Assembly (NCBI GenBank): GCA_945868195.1
Contig: CAMBLP010000002.1
Span: 1 to 38,605, forward strand
Length of the DNA stretch: 38,605 bases
Source: Bordetella parapertussis
GTDB lineage: Bacteria; Pseudomonadota; Gammaproteobacteria; Burkholderiales; Burkholderiaceae_B
Direction: 5' to 3'
The notes under the pieces were generated by a model, which was given only the letters and a program-made list of their open reading frames with translations, ran no database searches and had not been told where the DNA came from. Each line of letters starts with the position of its first letter. Within the stretch, counting starts at the first letter, position 1. Positions 1-9,313 of the stretch are shown one piece after another. The position numbers and the translations under genes are program-made.

Positions 1-2282
1 GCACGTATGATTTTCTTGACTTGAGGGACATGTCTTATAGAACGAAAAACTTGAGCGAGGTGCCGTCTACTGTCGACCTGGACAGTGAGGTTTAGAACAA
101 CGGTTGCCATCGCATCGTCATGCATCGACACATGAATAATATTTGAGTCTGCCTGTGCCACTTCGGCAGCAATACGGCTTAAAACACCACGCTCATTTTT
201 AGCAATAATATCGATACGAGCGGAGAGGTGCTTGGCCGTTTCTTGATCCCACGCGACGTCCACCCAACGTTCTGGTTCTTTGAGGCGTGCACGCAGAGCC
301 ACTGGGCATTCAGCTGTATGCACCACGAGGCCATGACCCACTCGAATACCAGCAATAATTTGATCGCCAGGCAGAGGGCCGCAACAAGGCGCTAATTGGA
401 CGCCTTGTCCCTCGTTTCCATGGATTTGAATCGGGGTGAGCTTTGCCGATATCATCTCATCATCAGCAGCGGCAGTGGTTGCGACTAAGGGATGATCAGG
501 CGCAAAGCGTCGAGCGACTACAGCCGCAAGTCGTTTGCCAAGACCAATGTCTGCAAGAATTTCTTCACGTGACTTAGCACCGCTTGAGCGAGCGAGTTTT
601 TCCCAGATCGGATCGTCACTCGCAGGAAGATTTAACTTAAGGTCGCTTAAGGCTTGGGTTAGCATCCGTTCTCCGAAGGCCGCAGACTCATCGTATTGAA
701 CGGTTCGAAGGTAGTGTCTGATCTCTGAGCGTGCACGTCCAGTGCGCGCGTAATTCAGCCACTGTGCACTCGGTCGAGAAGTTTGGGAGGTAGTAATGGC
801 AACAGAGTCGCCATTAGCGAGCTCAGTGCGTAGGGGGACCTCTTCGCTATTAACTTGACAAGCAACGGCGTGGTTACCAACATCAGTATGAATCGAATAC
901 GCAAAATCAATGGCTGTCGCACCACGAGGCAAAGAAACTATTTTTCCTTTGGGTGTAAAAACGTAAACCGCATCTGGAAACAGATCAACTTTGACGTGCT
1001 CAAGAAACTCAGTCGAGTCTCCTGTTTGATTTTGTATATCGAGTAGGGATTGCAGTGATTTGCTCGTCCGACTTTGTATTTCTTGGAGATTGGACTGATC
1101 GCCTTTATAAAGCCAATGTGCGGCAACGCCTTCTTCGGCGATTTGATGCATGTCGTGTGTTCTGAACTGAAACTCGATTGGCGTACCAAACGGGCCTACC
1201 AATGTTGTGTGCAATGACTGGTAACCGTTGATTTTAGGTATGGCGATGTAATCTTTAAATTTTCCGGGTACAGGACGATAGAGCTGATGCACAATACCCA
1301 TCGCCATATAGCACTCAGGCAAGGTTCGCACAATCACACGAAACCCATAAATATCCAGAACATTTGAGAGACTCTTCTTTTGTTTAACCATCTTGTTATA
1401 GATGGCATAAAGCGTTTTTTCACGTCCTCGTACTTCACTTTCAATGCCCGCTGCAGGTAAAGCGCTTCTGACTTGTTCATCAATACGTGTCAATACTTCT
1501 CGTCGATTTCCACGGGCGGCCATGACCGCTTTTTCCAAAACCTGATAACGATTTGGATGAATGGCTTCAAAGCATAAATCTTGTAATTCACGATATAAGG
1601 CATTGAGACCAAGCCGATGTGCGATCGGAGCGTATATATCCAGCGTCTCGCGCGCGATGCGTCTTTTTTTATCTGGATTGACTGCGTCCAGTGTGCGCAT
1701 ATTGTGCAAACGGTCTGCAAGCTTTATAAGAATGACACGTATATCACGTGCCATCGCTAACAGCATTTTTCGAAAGCTTTCCGCTTGCTGCTGCGCTTTG
1801 CTAGCGAACTCGAGCCGGTCTAGCTTTGAGAGTCCATCAACAAGCTCTGCAACGTCTGAACCAAATTTTTCAAGAAGCTCTTGTTTTGCAATGTCTTGAT
1901 CTTCCATGACATCATGCAAAAGAGCGGCACGAATGGCATCAACATCAAGTTTCCAGCCCGCGCAGATCTCTGCAACGGAGATAGGGTGACTGATATAAGG
2001 GGAGCCGCTTGAGCGAAACTGACCAAGGTGAGCTTGATCTGAAAATCGATAGGCATCTCGGACAAGCGCGACTTCTTTTGTATCGAGGTATCCATCGAGC
2101 AAAAGCTGAAGAGATGCCATTGAGGCAATTGCAGGTTCTGACTCCGTCACGACGGGTGTGGCAGAGCCTGAAACAGCACCTAATCGTTCTTGAGATGCTG
2201 CAGGCCTACGGGTGAGGCGAGAACCAACGCGAAGGGCGGCCAATAACCCGGAAGATGCGTATCGAAGTCCGGGAAAGGCCAT
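1..2282 (-). CDS. spoT: Bifunctional (p)ppGpp synthetase/hydrolase SpoT, 3' end outside the window
   Basis: Makes and degrades the stringent-response alarmone (p)ppGpp in the cytosol. An open frame of 760 codons reaches the left edge without a stop. In order I read: an HD hydrolase domain with the intact motif HDVMED (His123, Asp124), the synthetase domain (GREKTLYAIYNKM, then GYQSLHTT), a TGS domain (FPDAVYVFTPKGKIVSLPRG), a Cys/His-containing region (LAPCCGPLPGD) and a C-terminal ACT domain. An intact HD site separates it from monofunctional RelA. The last readable residues (VPQVKKIIR) match the family C-terminus, so only a few codons should be missing. The start at 2282 has TAGGA upstream and lies 11 bases after the rpoZ stop; an in-frame ATG at 2120 is a less likely alternative. 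It is the last gene of gmk-rpoZ-spoT. Confidence 0.95.
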   Translation of the reverse strand, partial: MAFPGLRYASSGLLAALRVGSRLTRRPAASQERLGAVSGSATPVVTESEPAIASMASLQLLLDGYLDTKEVALVRDAYRFSDQAHLGQFRSSGSPYISHPISVAEICAGWKLDVDAIRAALLHDVMEDQDIAKQELLEKFGSDVAELVDGLSKLDRLEFASKAQQQAESFRKMLLAMARDIRVILIKLADRLHNMRTLDAVNPDKKRRIARETLDIYAPIAHRLGLNALYRELQDLCFEAIHPNRYQVLEKAVMAARGNRREVLTRIDEQVRSALPAAGIESEVRGREKTLYAIYNKMVKQKKSLSNVLDIYGFRVIVRTLPECYMAMGIVHQLYRPVPGKFKDYIAIPKINGYQSLHTTLVGPFGTPIEFQFRTHDMHQIAEEGVAAHWLYKGDQSNLQEIQSRTSKSLQSLLDIQNQTGDSTEFLEHVKVDLFPDAVYVFTPKGKIVSLPRGATAIDFAYSIHTDVGNHAVACQVNSEEVPLRTELANGDSVAITTSQTSRPSAQWLNYARTGRARSEIRHYLRTVQYDESAAFGERMLTQALSDLKLNLPASDDPIWEKLARSSGAKSREEILADIGLGKRLAAVVARRFAPDHPLVATTAAADDEMISAKLTPIQIHGNEGQGVQLAPCCGPLPGDQIIAGIRVGHGLVVHTAECPVALRARLKEPERWVDVAWDQETAKHLSARIDIIAKNERGVLSRIAAEVAQADSNIIHVSMHDDAMATVVLNLTVQVDSRRHLAQVFRSIRHVPQVKKIIR

Positions 2283-2293
2283 TGGAATCCTAC

Positions 2294-2497
2294 TTAGGTG
2301 GGAACCTTGCGAAGCATTTCAATGCCGGTCAAACCTGCCGAAATCTCGCGTAAAGCGGTCACGGTGGGTTTGTCTTTGCTCTCGATTCGAGCGGCATGAC
2401 CTTGAGCGAGTTCGCGCGCACGGTATGTGGCTGCCAAGGTGAGCTTGAAGCGATTAGGAATGTGCTCGAGGCAATCGTCAACAGTGATGCGGGCCAT
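2294..2497 (-). CDS. rpoZ: RNA polymerase omega subunit
   Basis: Small core RNA polymerase subunit that helps fold and assemble beta-prime; in several bacteria it also forms part of a ppGpp-binding site. The 67-residue protein begins [17 protein letters not shown] and continues with [13 protein letters not shown], the typical proteobacterial omega signature, and has normal family length. The ATG is preceded by AGGA with suitable spacing. It lies between gmk (60 bases upstream) and spoT (11 bases downstream), the widespread proteobacterial order, which suggests co-transcription with the alarmone gene. Confidence 0.95.
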   Translation of the reverse strand: MARITVDDCLEHIPNRFKLTLAATYRARELAQGHAARIESKDKPTVTALREISAGLTGIEMLRKVPT

Positions 2498-2557
2498 GGA
2501 AGTCCTGTAAGTGAGGTAAATAATGCATTGATCGTTGAGTATAGCTTTAGCGAACGC

Positions 2558-3184
2558 TCAAGGCAGCAAATCGAAGGATCTGAAAAGCTCAGGATGTCGG
2601 GCAAGTTGGCGCGGATAACGCAATTTTGCCGTTTCGATGATCTGACTCAATTGCGTAAGCGCAATGCTAAAGTCTTGATTAATAATAACATATTCAAACT
2701 CAGGCGCATGTGAAATCTCTTCGCTTGCAGCCTCAATACGGCGTTTAATCACCGTCTCTGCATCCTGACCTCTTTGGGTCAAACGCTCTCTAAGCGTTGA
2801 AATCGCAGGGGGAAGGATAAAAACACCGATCGCTTGTGGAAATAGTTGTTTAACTTGCCTAGCGCCTTGCCAATCAATTTCGAGCAGAATATCCTGTCCA
2901 AAAGCGATGGCTTGGTCAATTTTGTCTCGTGGTGTGCCATAAAAATTGCCATGAACCTCGGCCCACTCTAAGAGTTGTCTTTGATGACGCATTGCATCAA
3001 ACTGCTCTTTGGTGACAAAACGATAGTCCTTGCCTTCGGTTTCGCCAGAGCGAGCGGGTCGTGTTGTACAAGAAACAGACAAGCACAACGTGGGATCACG
3101 CGCCAAAAGCGCATTCACCAAACTAGATTTGCCGGCTCCACTTGGAGCGACAACCATAAAAACGTTTCCGGCGGCCAGTGACAT
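2558..3184 (-). CDS. gmk: Guanylate kinase
   Basis: Phosphorylates GMP to GDP with ATP, an essential nucleotide step in the cytosol. The P-loop is [10 protein letters not shown] near the N-terminus. It is followed by the GMP-binding region ([19 protein letters not shown]), [12 protein letters not shown] and the [13 protein letters not shown] segment. The frame stays open upstream to 3289, but a start at 3184 (MSLAAGNVF) gives 208 residues, matching the usual length; the longer N-terminus resembles nothing in the family. No strong ribosome binding site is visible. It heads gmk-rpoZ-spoT. In many relatives yicC lies directly upstream, but here a divergent sulfurtransferase does, so a promoter must lie within 3185-3274. 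Confidence 0.95.
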   Translation of the reverse strand: MSLAAGNVFMVVAPSGAGKSSLVNALLARDPTLCLSVSCTTRPARSGETEGKDYRFVTKEQFDAMRHQRQLLEWAEVHGNFYGTPRDKIDQAIAFGQDILLEIDWQGARQVKQLFPQAIGVFILPPAISTLRERLTQRGQDAETVIKRRIEAASEEISHAPEFEYVIINQDFSIALTQLSQIIETAKLRYPRQLARHPELFRSFDLLP

Positions 3185-3274
3185 AGGTGACAATGCAAAT
3201 AAATGAATTAAGTTTAAAGCATAGCAGAGTGCCTCATTTGACAAACCATCAATTAAGCAAGGAATGCATAGGAT

Positions 3275-4147
3275 ATGAAGACCCAACACCTCATTACTGT
3301 TCCTGAGTTGCAGGAGCAGCTGGCCAAAAATCCCTCAAATGTACTGATTTGTGATTGTCGTTACGATCTGGTGGATTCGTCTTTAGGGCTTCGTGCGTAT
3401 GAAACTGCCCACATCCCAGGCGCCATCTATCTTAATTTAGGCAAAATTTTAAGTGGAACTTCCAGTGGGTCCAATGGAAGACACCCATTGCCAAATCCTG
3501 ACCGTCTTGCTTTGGACCTCGCTGCACTAGGCGTCAATACAGACACACTCATCGTGGCCTATGATTCTCCTGGTGCGTCCTATGCCGCCCGTTTATGGTG
3601 GTGCGCGCGCTGGGTCGGTCACGCCAAGGTTGTTGTGCTCGATGGTTCGATTGATGCATGGGTACAAGCGGGCCAACCGCTCTCAAAAGAAATGCCTCCT
3701 GCTAGAGTTGTGGGCAACTTTAAACGTGGCGAGTCACTCTCGAAACAGGTGGATTACGCTGACGTGCGGGCTGGACTTGGTCGCTCAAACCGACTGATTA
3801 TCGATGGTCGATCTGAGGATCGATTCGAGGGCCAGAATGAAACACTCGATCCGAAAGCAGGTCATATTCCTGGTTCGCTGAGCCGTTTTTCTAAGAAAAA
3901 TCTTGATGCGAACGCACGTTTCAAGTCTTCCGAAGTTCTTAGAGCTGAGTTTTTGTCCTTGTTCGGGAGTCATTCTCCTGATCAAGTCATCGCAAGTTGT
4001 GGATCAGGCGTTTCGGCATGTCATCTTTTGCTAGCGATGGAACTCGCGGGCTTGAAAGGTGCGGCGCTGTATGGCGGCTCTTGGAGTGAGTGGTGCGCGC
4101 AGCCAGATACCTTAATCGAAACGGGTCCAGCCCAAACAACATCTTAA
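3275..4147 (+). CDS. sseA: 3-mercaptopyruvate sulfurtransferase (tandem rhodanese)
   Basis: Transfers sulfur from 3-mercaptopyruvate (or possibly thiosulfate) to an acceptor, forming a cysteine persulfide on the enzyme. It has two rhodanese domains. The N-terminal one is inactive and carries [19 protein letters not shown] and [14 protein letters not shown]. The C-terminal one carries [17 protein letters not shown] and the active-site loop CGSGVSA with Cys242. A CGSGV loop is typical of mercaptopyruvate sulfurtransferases, whereas thiosulfate rhodaneses usually have CRKGVT. Length (290 residues) is normal for SseA. The ATG has AGGAT just upstream. It is divergent from gmk and followed 37 bases later by a short-chain dehydrogenase. 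Confidence 0.9.
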   Translation: MKTQHLITVPELQEQLAKNPSNVLICDCRYDLVDSSLGLRAYETAHIPGAIYLNLGKILSGTSSGSNGRHPLPNPDRLALDLAALGVNTDTLIVAYDSPGASYAARLWWCARWVGHAKVVVLDGSIDAWVQAGQPLSKEMPPARVVGNFKRGESLSKQVDYADVRAGLGRSNRLIIDGRSEDRFEGQNETLDPKAGHIPGSLSRFSKKNLDANARFKSSEVLRAEFLSLFGSHSPDQVIASCGSGVSACHLLLAMELAGLKGAALYGGSWSEWCAQPDTLIETGPAQTTS

Positions 4148-4184
4148 AATAAACACTTAATACATTGAACAAAAGGAAGAGGAA

Positions 4185-4940
4185 ATGTCAGATCTCAAGG
4201 TTGCTGTCATTACGGGTGCAGGTTCTGGTATTGGACGCGCCGTCGCCATCCATCTCGCTGCTGCTGGCTATCAGATCGCGTTGGCAGGCCGTCGTCTAGA
4301 TGCGCTTGAAGAAACTAAAAAGGAAGGCGGCGCACTTGCTGCGAATTTGCATCCGATCGTGACCGATGTCAGTGACGAAGCATCCGTCAATGCGCTGTTT
4401 GCCGAGGTTGTACGTCGTTGGGGACGCCTGGATGTCTTATTCAATAACGCCGGTCGCGGCGGTCCTCCGGTTCCGATCGAGGACCTCCCTGTCGAGATCT
4501 GGAAAGATATTGTCAACATCAACTTAACGGGTATGTTTTTGTGTGCGCAAGCAGCGATTCGCATCATGAAATCCCAATCACCACAAGGCGGTCGCATTAT
4601 TAATAATGGTTCGATTTCCGCTCATGCGCCGCGGCCTTTCTCGATTGGGTATACGGCGACCAAGCATGCGGTCACGGGTCTAACCAAGTCCATCTCACTC
4701 GATACACGTGCCTATCGTATTGCGTGCAGCCAAATTGACATTGGTAATGCAGCGACGCCTATGACCGAGCGCATGACTAAAGGTGTTCCTCAGCCTGACG
4801 GCTCCACACGCGTAGAGCCACGCATGGATGTTAACCATGTCGCTCAGACCATCACTCAAATGGTGAGCTTCCCCTTGGAAACAAACGTACAGTTCGTCAC
4901 AATCATGGCGACGACGATGCCATTTGTCGGAAGAGGTTAG
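4185..4940 (+). CDS. SDR-family oxidoreductase
   Basis: Classical short-chain dehydrogenase/reductase of 251 residues, NAD(P)-dependent and cytosolic; the substrate cannot be told from sequence. The nucleotide-binding motif TGAGSGIG is at the N-terminus and NNAGRGGP follows the fourth strand. The catalytic triad is Ser143, Tyr156 and Lys160 (YTATKHA). The arginine-containing turn AGRRLDA after the second strand hints at NADP(H) preference. A strong AAGGAAGAGG precedes the ATG. It lies 37 bases after the sulfurtransferase and is probably co-transcribed with it. It ends 2 bases before the yicC stop on the other strand. Confidence 0.85.
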   Translation: MSDLKVAVITGAGSGIGRAVAIHLAAAGYQIALAGRRLDALEETKKEGGALAANLHPIVTDVSDEASVNALFAEVVRRWGRLDVLFNNAGRGGPPVPIEDLPVEIWKDIVNINLTGMFLCAQAAIRIMKSQSPQGGRIINNGSISAHAPRPFSIGYTATKHAVTGLTKSISLDTRAYRIACSQIDIGNAATPMTERMTKGVPQPDGSTRVEPRMDVNHVAQTITQMVSFPLETNVQFVTIMATTMPFVGRG

Positions 4941-4942
4941 CC

Positions 4943-5878
4943 TTACTCGATATTCATTGCCTGTTCTTTCATTTGCTCAATGAGAAGTTTTAAATCAATC
5001 GCAGCCTTGGACATTTCAAGGCTGCCTGCTTTTGAGCCAAGTGTATTGGCCTCACGGTTCATCTCTTGAAACAAAAAATCGAGTCTTTTCCCTGCACTTC
5101 CACGAGAGGGATTCCCCTTTTTTTTGCTGGGCGTCTCAGGCGCGTCCTTGAGTAAAAATTCTAGCTCAGTCAGGTGGGATTTCAAGCGCGTGAGTTCTTC
5201 GGCGACATCGATACGCAAGGCAAATAAGCTTGATTCACTGGCAAGACGCTCTGAGAGCTCGGGTCCTGAAATATGAGTGAATCCAGAGGGAAAGGCGTTT
5301 TGAATGGTTTCACGCAGTTTCTGAGCGAGGCGTTCTTTTTGAGTTTTGATCAGTAAAGGCATTTGCTGTTCGACCGCATCAACACTCCGACCAATTTGAT
5401 TTGCGGTCTCAAGCATCGCAAGACTGAGGCGTTGGCCTTCGCGTTGTCGTCCGTAAAGAAGCTCTGAGAGCGCTGCAGTCAACGCTTCTTGACATGCTCC
5501 CATCCAAAGCTCAGGATCGATTGGTGGATGCTGCGCATTCATCGAACCCAGCATTTCATAGAAACTTGGAGATGCAGTCTCCGGTAATATTTTTCTAAAC
5601 TGCGCGAGTTGTTGGGCTACAAGCAATATCGCGTCTTCTGAAATCTCTGTTTGAACTGAAGTCTGCGCACGACTGAAGTGTGCGCGTACCTCAATTTTTC
5701 CACGTGAAAGCTCTGTAGATATACGTTCTTTGATTGGCTGTTCTGCCATTCTTAACTCATCTGGCAGTCGAAACTGAATATCTAAAAATCGACTATTCAC
5801 GGATCTAAGCTCAACAGTGACCGAACCAAAAGTGCGTTCGGATTTACCACTACCAAAGGCAGTCATACTTGTAATCAT
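4943..5878 (-). CDS. yicC: YicC family endoribonuclease
   Basis: YicC-like protein of 311 residues. Members of this family have been shown to act as RNA endonucleases; the precise role here is inferred. The N-terminus MITSMTAFGSG and VELRSVNSRFLDIQFRLP are hallmark YicC sequences. The C-terminal DUF1732 part contains GKRLDFLFQEMNREANTLGSK, the most conserved stretch. The start codon overlaps the ggt stop as ATGA (5875-5878), so translation is probably coupled to ggt. In relatives yicC commonly neighbours gmk; here two plus-strand genes separate them. Confidence 0.93.
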   Translation of the reverse strand: MITSMTAFGSGKSERTFGSVTVELRSVNSRFLDIQFRLPDELRMAEQPIKERISTELSRGKIEVRAHFSRAQTSVQTEISEDAILLVAQQLAQFRKILPETASPSFYEMLGSMNAQHPPIDPELWMGACQEALTAALSELLYGRQREGQRLSLAMLETANQIGRSVDAVEQQMPLLIKTQKERLAQKLRETIQNAFPSGFTHISGPELSERLASESSLFALRIDVAEELTRLKSHLTELEFLLKDAPETPSKKKGNPSRGSAGKRLDFLFQEMNREANTLGSKAGSLEMSKAAIDLKLLIEQMKEQAMNIE

Positions 5879-7731
5879 TGGACTCTCTCAATACCGATTG
5901 CGGCGCCATCTGGGTTGCGTGGATCTGTCGCGCCAAACAAAAATCCTTGTTGTTGTTGAACTGTCTGCACACGTCCCATCGTAGGCATGACTCGTAGTTC
6001 GTGTCCTTTATCTTTGAGTAACTGAATCGTGTCAGGACTCAAGCCTTTTTCAATACGTAGAAAATCCGGCATCCATTGATGATGAACGCGAGGCATCGAT
6101 AATGCCTCAGCAATGTTCATTTTAAAATCAATCGTGTTGAGTACCGTTTGCAAAACAGTTGTAATAATTCTGGCCCCCCCTGGTGTGCCAGTTGCAAGCC
6201 ATGGTTTCCCATCCTTGAGCACAATCACGGGCGTCATCGAACTTAATGGACGCTTGCCCGGCTCAATGGCGTTGGCACTACCACCTATCAGTCCAAAAGC
6301 ATTGGGCACACCTGGCTTGGCAGAAAAATCATCCATTTCATTATTGAGCAACACACCGGTCCCGCGCGCGACGATGCCAGAGCCAAAATTAAGATTTAAA
6401 GTGTAGGTACAGCTGACAACATTGCCCAAAGCATCCATGACTGAGAAATGGGTGGTTTGTTCGCTTTCAAAATCTCTAGCAGGACCTGGTCTGACCTGTT
6501 TGCTTGGCGTGGCACGCTCAAGATTGATACGTGCTGCCAATGTGTCAGCATAGGACTTTGTTGTCAGTCCGCGCTGAGGAACTTTGATGAAATCCGGATC
6601 ACCTAAATACTCAGATCGATCTGCGTAAGCCAAGCGCGCGCTTTCTGCGATCAGGTGAATTGTTTTGGCACTTCCTGCCCCAAACTCAGTTAAGGGGAAT
6701 CGCTCTAATATGTTAAGCATTTGAATGAGATGCACACCTCCCGAGCTGGGTGCTGGCATCGAGTAAATATCATAGCCACGGTAATGACCCTTGGCAGGAG
6801 CCCGCATTGCGATTCGATATTTTTCAAGATCCATAAGACTCATTGGACGCGTCGATGCGCTCAGCGAGTCAACGATACTCTGAGCGACACTTCCTCTATA
6901 AAAGCCCTCCATACCCAGTCCTGCGATCAATCGTAGCGTTTTTGCTAAGTCTGGTTGAAAGAGTCGCTCTCCCGCTGAGTAGGTGACTAGGCTGGAAATC
7001 GGGCAGTCTTGCACCAGGCACGCCGGCACATCTGGTTTACGCTTGAAAAATACTTCACGCGTAGAGGACCAACGCTCGAGGTGTTTGCGTTGGAGGGCGA
7101 ATTGTTGGGCAAGCACAGGGCTGACGATAAATCCATCTTCAGCCAAACGAATCGCAGGCGCCAATAATTGCTCAAGAGGTAAGGTGCCGAACTGTTGCTG
7201 AGCAGAAATAAGGCCAGCAACGGTTCCTGGAACCGCGACGGAATAGGGAGTGATAGTCGATTTACCTGGTATGACCTGACCTTGAGGGTCGAGAAACATG
7301 TCCTGACGGGCCGCGGCTGGAGCGGTTTCCCTAAAATCTAGGGCGTTTATAGAGCCTGTTTTTGCCTCTCGAACGAGCATAAATCCGCCACCGCCAAGGT
7401 TGCCCGCATAGGGCAAGACAACGGCCAAAGCGAAACCAACGGCCACTGCCGCATCAACGGCGTTTCCTCCTTGACGCAAGATGTCTGCGCCAACTTCGCT
7501 GGCGAGACGTTGATCTGTGGCCACCATGCCGCCTTTTGCTCTGACAGGATGAAAAATCTCAAGGCTATTGTCATAGCGGGTGATGGCAACGTTCTCAGCG
7601 GCCTGCGCGTAAAGATTGAATGGGAACACCAGATAGCATGATAAAAAGGTAGCAAGCAAGACAGCAAAAGGCCTGCTGCGTATACTGTGCGGCAGATGCA
7701 TCAGGTTTTGGTCGTTTTGCATTAAGGTCAT
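5875..7731 (-). CDS. ggt: Gamma-glutamyltransferase, periplasmic
   Basis: Hydrolyses or transfers the gamma-glutamyl group of glutathione and related compounds in the periplasm, releasing Cys-Gly for recycling. A hydrophobic signal segment is visible near residues 20-42 (PFAVLLATFLSCYLVFPFN, then AQA). The NTN-hydrolase precursor cleaves itself before Thr426 in the motif TTHFS, giving a large subunit and a small subunit of about 193 residues. GNLGGGGFM and GKRPLSSMTP are further family signatures. Length (618) is slightly above E. coli Ggt because of the long N-terminus; in-frame ATGs a few codons in (for example MHLPHS) may be the real start. It is divergent from rph by 33 bases and overlaps yicC by 4 bases. 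Confidence 0.92.
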   Translation of the reverse strand: MTLMQNDQNLMHLPHSIRSRPFAVLLATFLSCYLVFPFNLYAQAAENVAITRYDNSLEIFHPVRAKGGMVATDQRLASEVGADILRQGGNAVDAAVAVGFALAVVLPYAGNLGGGGFMLVREAKTGSINALDFRETAPAAARQDMFLDPQGQVIPGKSTITPYSVAVPGTVAGLISAQQQFGTLPLEQLLAPAIRLAEDGFIVSPVLAQQFALQRKHLERWSSTREVFFKRKPDVPACLVQDCPISSLVTYSAGERLFQPDLAKTLRLIAGLGMEGFYRGSVAQSIVDSLSASTRPMSLMDLEKYRIAMRAPAKGHYRGYDIYSMPAPSSGGVHLIQMLNILERFPLTEFGAGSAKTIHLIAESARLAYADRSEYLGDPDFIKVPQRGLTTKSYADTLAARINLERATPSKQVRPGPARDFESEQTTHFSVMDALGNVVSCTYTLNLNFGSGIVARGTGVLLNNEMDDFSAKPGVPNAFGLIGGSANAIEPGKRPLSSMTPVIVLKDGKPWLATGTPGGARIITTVLQTVLNTIDFKMNIAEALSMPRVHHQWMPDFLRIEKGLSPDTIQLLKDKGHELRVMPTMGRVQTVQQQQGFLFGATDPRNPDGAAIGIERVQ

Positions 7732-7764
7732 CCAATCGTTTTTGTAAGTAAGTGAGAGCTCAAC

Positions 7765-8505
7765 GTGTCAAATACTAGCACTAGCCCCAGCCGTCTTTCC
7801 GGCAGAAAACTCGATGAACTTCGTATCGTCAAGGTTCAAAGAAACTTTACCCGCTATGCGGAAGGTTCTGTTTTATTTTGTATGGGCGAAACGCAAGTCC
7901 TTTGTACGGCAAGCGTACTTGAAAAAGTCCCTCCTTTTTTAAAAGGCAAGGGTCAAGGCTGGGTGACCGCGGAGTACGGGATGTTGCCCCGCGCGACGCA
8001 TACCCGCTCGGATCGAGAGGCCGCAAAAGGTAAACAATCCGGTCGCACGCAGGAAATTCAAAGACTCATCGGAAGAAGCCTGAGAGCAGTCATTGATATG
8101 GAGGCATTAGGCGAGCGAACTATCCAAGTCGATTGTGATGTCCTTCAGGCGGATGGTGGAACGCGTTGCGCAAGCATTACTGGCGCCTGGATTGCGGTAG
8201 CCGATGCGATCGAGGGACTGCTTGCACGCGGCGAAATCGTTAAAAATCCTCTCAAAGACTCCGTTGCGGCAATTTCGGTCGGTATGGTCAATGGACATCC
8301 AACGTTAGATCTTGATTATCCCGAAGACTCAGGCTGCGACGCCGATATGAATGTTGTCATGACGGGTGCAGGTCGGTACGTCGAGGTCCAGGGTACCGCC
8401 GAAGGTCACGCCTTTGATCGGCAGGAACTCAACGCGTTATTGAGTTTGGCGGAGCAGGGGATACAGGCCCTCAAAGAAAAACAGAGGGCCGCCCGTCAAG
8501 CGTGA
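7765..8505 (+). CDS. rph: Ribonuclease PH
   Basis: Phosphorolytic 3'-to-5' exoribonuclease that trims tRNA 3' ends. The 246-residue protein contains [11 protein letters not shown], the phosphate-binding stretch [29 protein letters not shown] and [19 protein letters not shown], all RNase PH signatures; length is normal. The start is GTG at 7765, preceded by GTGAGAG. The frame is complete, unlike the frameshifted copy in some E. coli K-12 strains. It converges with a short-chain dehydrogenase whose stop lies 6 bases away. Its usual partner rdgB is displaced by about 4.4 kb. Confidence 0.96.
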   Translation: MSNTSTSPSRLSGRKLDELRIVKVQRNFTRYAEGSVLFCMGETQVLCTASVLEKVPPFLKGKGQGWVTAEYGMLPRATHTRSDREAAKGKQSGRTQEIQRLIGRSLRAVIDMEALGERTIQVDCDVLQADGGTRCASITGAWIAVADAIEGLLARGEIVKNPLKDSVAAISVGMVNGHPTLDLDYPEDSGCDADMNVVMTGAGRYVEVQGTAEGHAFDRQELNALLSLAEQGIQALKEKQRAARQA

Positions 8506-8511
8506 GAGCTT

Positions 8512-9264
8512 TCAAATGGTGCGGCCACCATCTACAGGCAATTCAAGGCCGGTCAAGAACGAAGCTTCCTCAGAGGCCAAGAACACGGCTGCGTTGGCGA
8601 TATCCTTTGGCACACTCAGGCGTCCCATCGGGATCGTAGCGATAAAACGGGCACGATTTTCCGGGGTGTCAGGAACTCCCATAAAATCTCCGAGCATCCC
8701 TGTATCACCCATAACAGGGCAAATCACGTTGACGCGAATGTTGTCACCTGCCAATTCAACTGCCAGGGACTTCGATAACAAATTAGCAGCACCTTTGGAG
8801 GCGTTGTACCAAGTTAGACCAGGACGCGGACGCATCCCAGCGGTTGAACCAACATTGATGATGCAACCGGATTTCTTTAAACGCATTGAAGGCACGACGG
8901 CATTAATCATGTGATAAATGGCTTTGACGTTGACGTCAAAGCAACGATCGTAGGTGGCCTCGTCGACACCTAAAAATGCTTGATTTTTGTGGGTAAAACC
9001 CGCATTGTTGACGACGATATCGATATCACCAAAATGATCGCGTGCAGCCTTGACTGCCAAATCAATATCCGCGCGTTTGCTGACGTCGCATTTCACAGCA
9101 ACGGCGGCGCTTCCAATTTCTTTAGCAACCTTTTGCGCACCGGCCTCATTAAGGTCTGCAAGCACAACCTTGGCACCTTCGCGGGCATAACTACGAGCGA
9201 TTTCAGCACCAAAGCCACTTGCAGCACCTGTGACGATCGCAACCTTATCCTTTAAACGCATCAT
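8512..9264 (-). CDS. SDR-family oxidoreductase of the LysR-linked cassette
   Basis: Classical short-chain dehydrogenase of 250 residues. Visible motifs are TGAASGFG (cofactor loop, with the less common Phe in place of Ile), LADLNEAG (Asp ending the second strand, suggesting NAD(H)), NNAGFTHKN, and the catalytic Tyr153 and Lys157 in YNASKGAAN. The C-terminal FLTGLELPVDGG is typical. The frame is open to 9297, but AGGAG at 9272-9276 sits 7 bases before the ATG at 9264, and the longer form would translate through a terminator hairpin, so I chose 9264. It is the last gene of the acyl-CoA dehydrogenase-MmgE/PrpD-SDR row. It probably oxidises a hydroxy intermediate; the substrate is unknown. Confidence 0.88.
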   Translation of the reverse strand: MMRLKDKVAIVTGAASGFGAEIARSYAREGAKVVLADLNEAGAQKVAKEIGSAAVAVKCDVSKRADIDLAVKAARDHFGDIDIVVNNAGFTHKNQAFLGVDEATYDRCFDVNVKAIYHMINAVVPSMRLKKSGCIINVGSTAGMRPRPGLTWYNASKGAANLLSKSLAVELAGDNIRVNVICPVMGDTGMLGDFMGVPDTPENRARFIATIPMGRLSVPKDIANAAVFLASEEASFLTGLELPVDGGRTI

Positions 9265-9276
9265 TCTTGATCTCCT

Positions 9277-9306
9277 AAAATAAAGGGCCTGATTCATCAG
9301 GCCCTT
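9277..9306 (-). terminator. Rho-independent terminator or attenuator between the MmgE/PrpD and SDR genes
   Basis: A perfect 10-base-pair stem (arms 9283-9292 and 9297-9306, AAGGGCCTGA paired with TCAGGCCCTT) with a 4-base loop. On the minus strand it is followed at once by TATTTT. It starts 8 bases after the MmgE/PrpD stop and runs directly into the ribosome binding site of the SDR gene. Being inside an apparent operon, it may cause partial termination and lower SDR expression. Confidence 0.8.
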
Positions 9307-9313
9307 GTATTCA

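Noticed and set aside
2396..2713. A 105-codon plus-strand open frame across rpoZ and gmk
   Set aside because: It is antisense to two clearly conserved genes, and its translation resembles no known protein.
3238..3266. Sigma-70 promoter with TTGACA at 3238 for the sulfurtransferase
   Set aside because: The -35 word is perfect, but no acceptable -10 hexamer lies 16-18 bases downstream, and the ATG follows too closely.
3185..3289. N-terminal extension of guanylate kinase up to 3289
   Set aside because: The added residues do not resemble the family and would overlap the start of the divergent sulfurtransferase; the start at 3184 gives the standard length.
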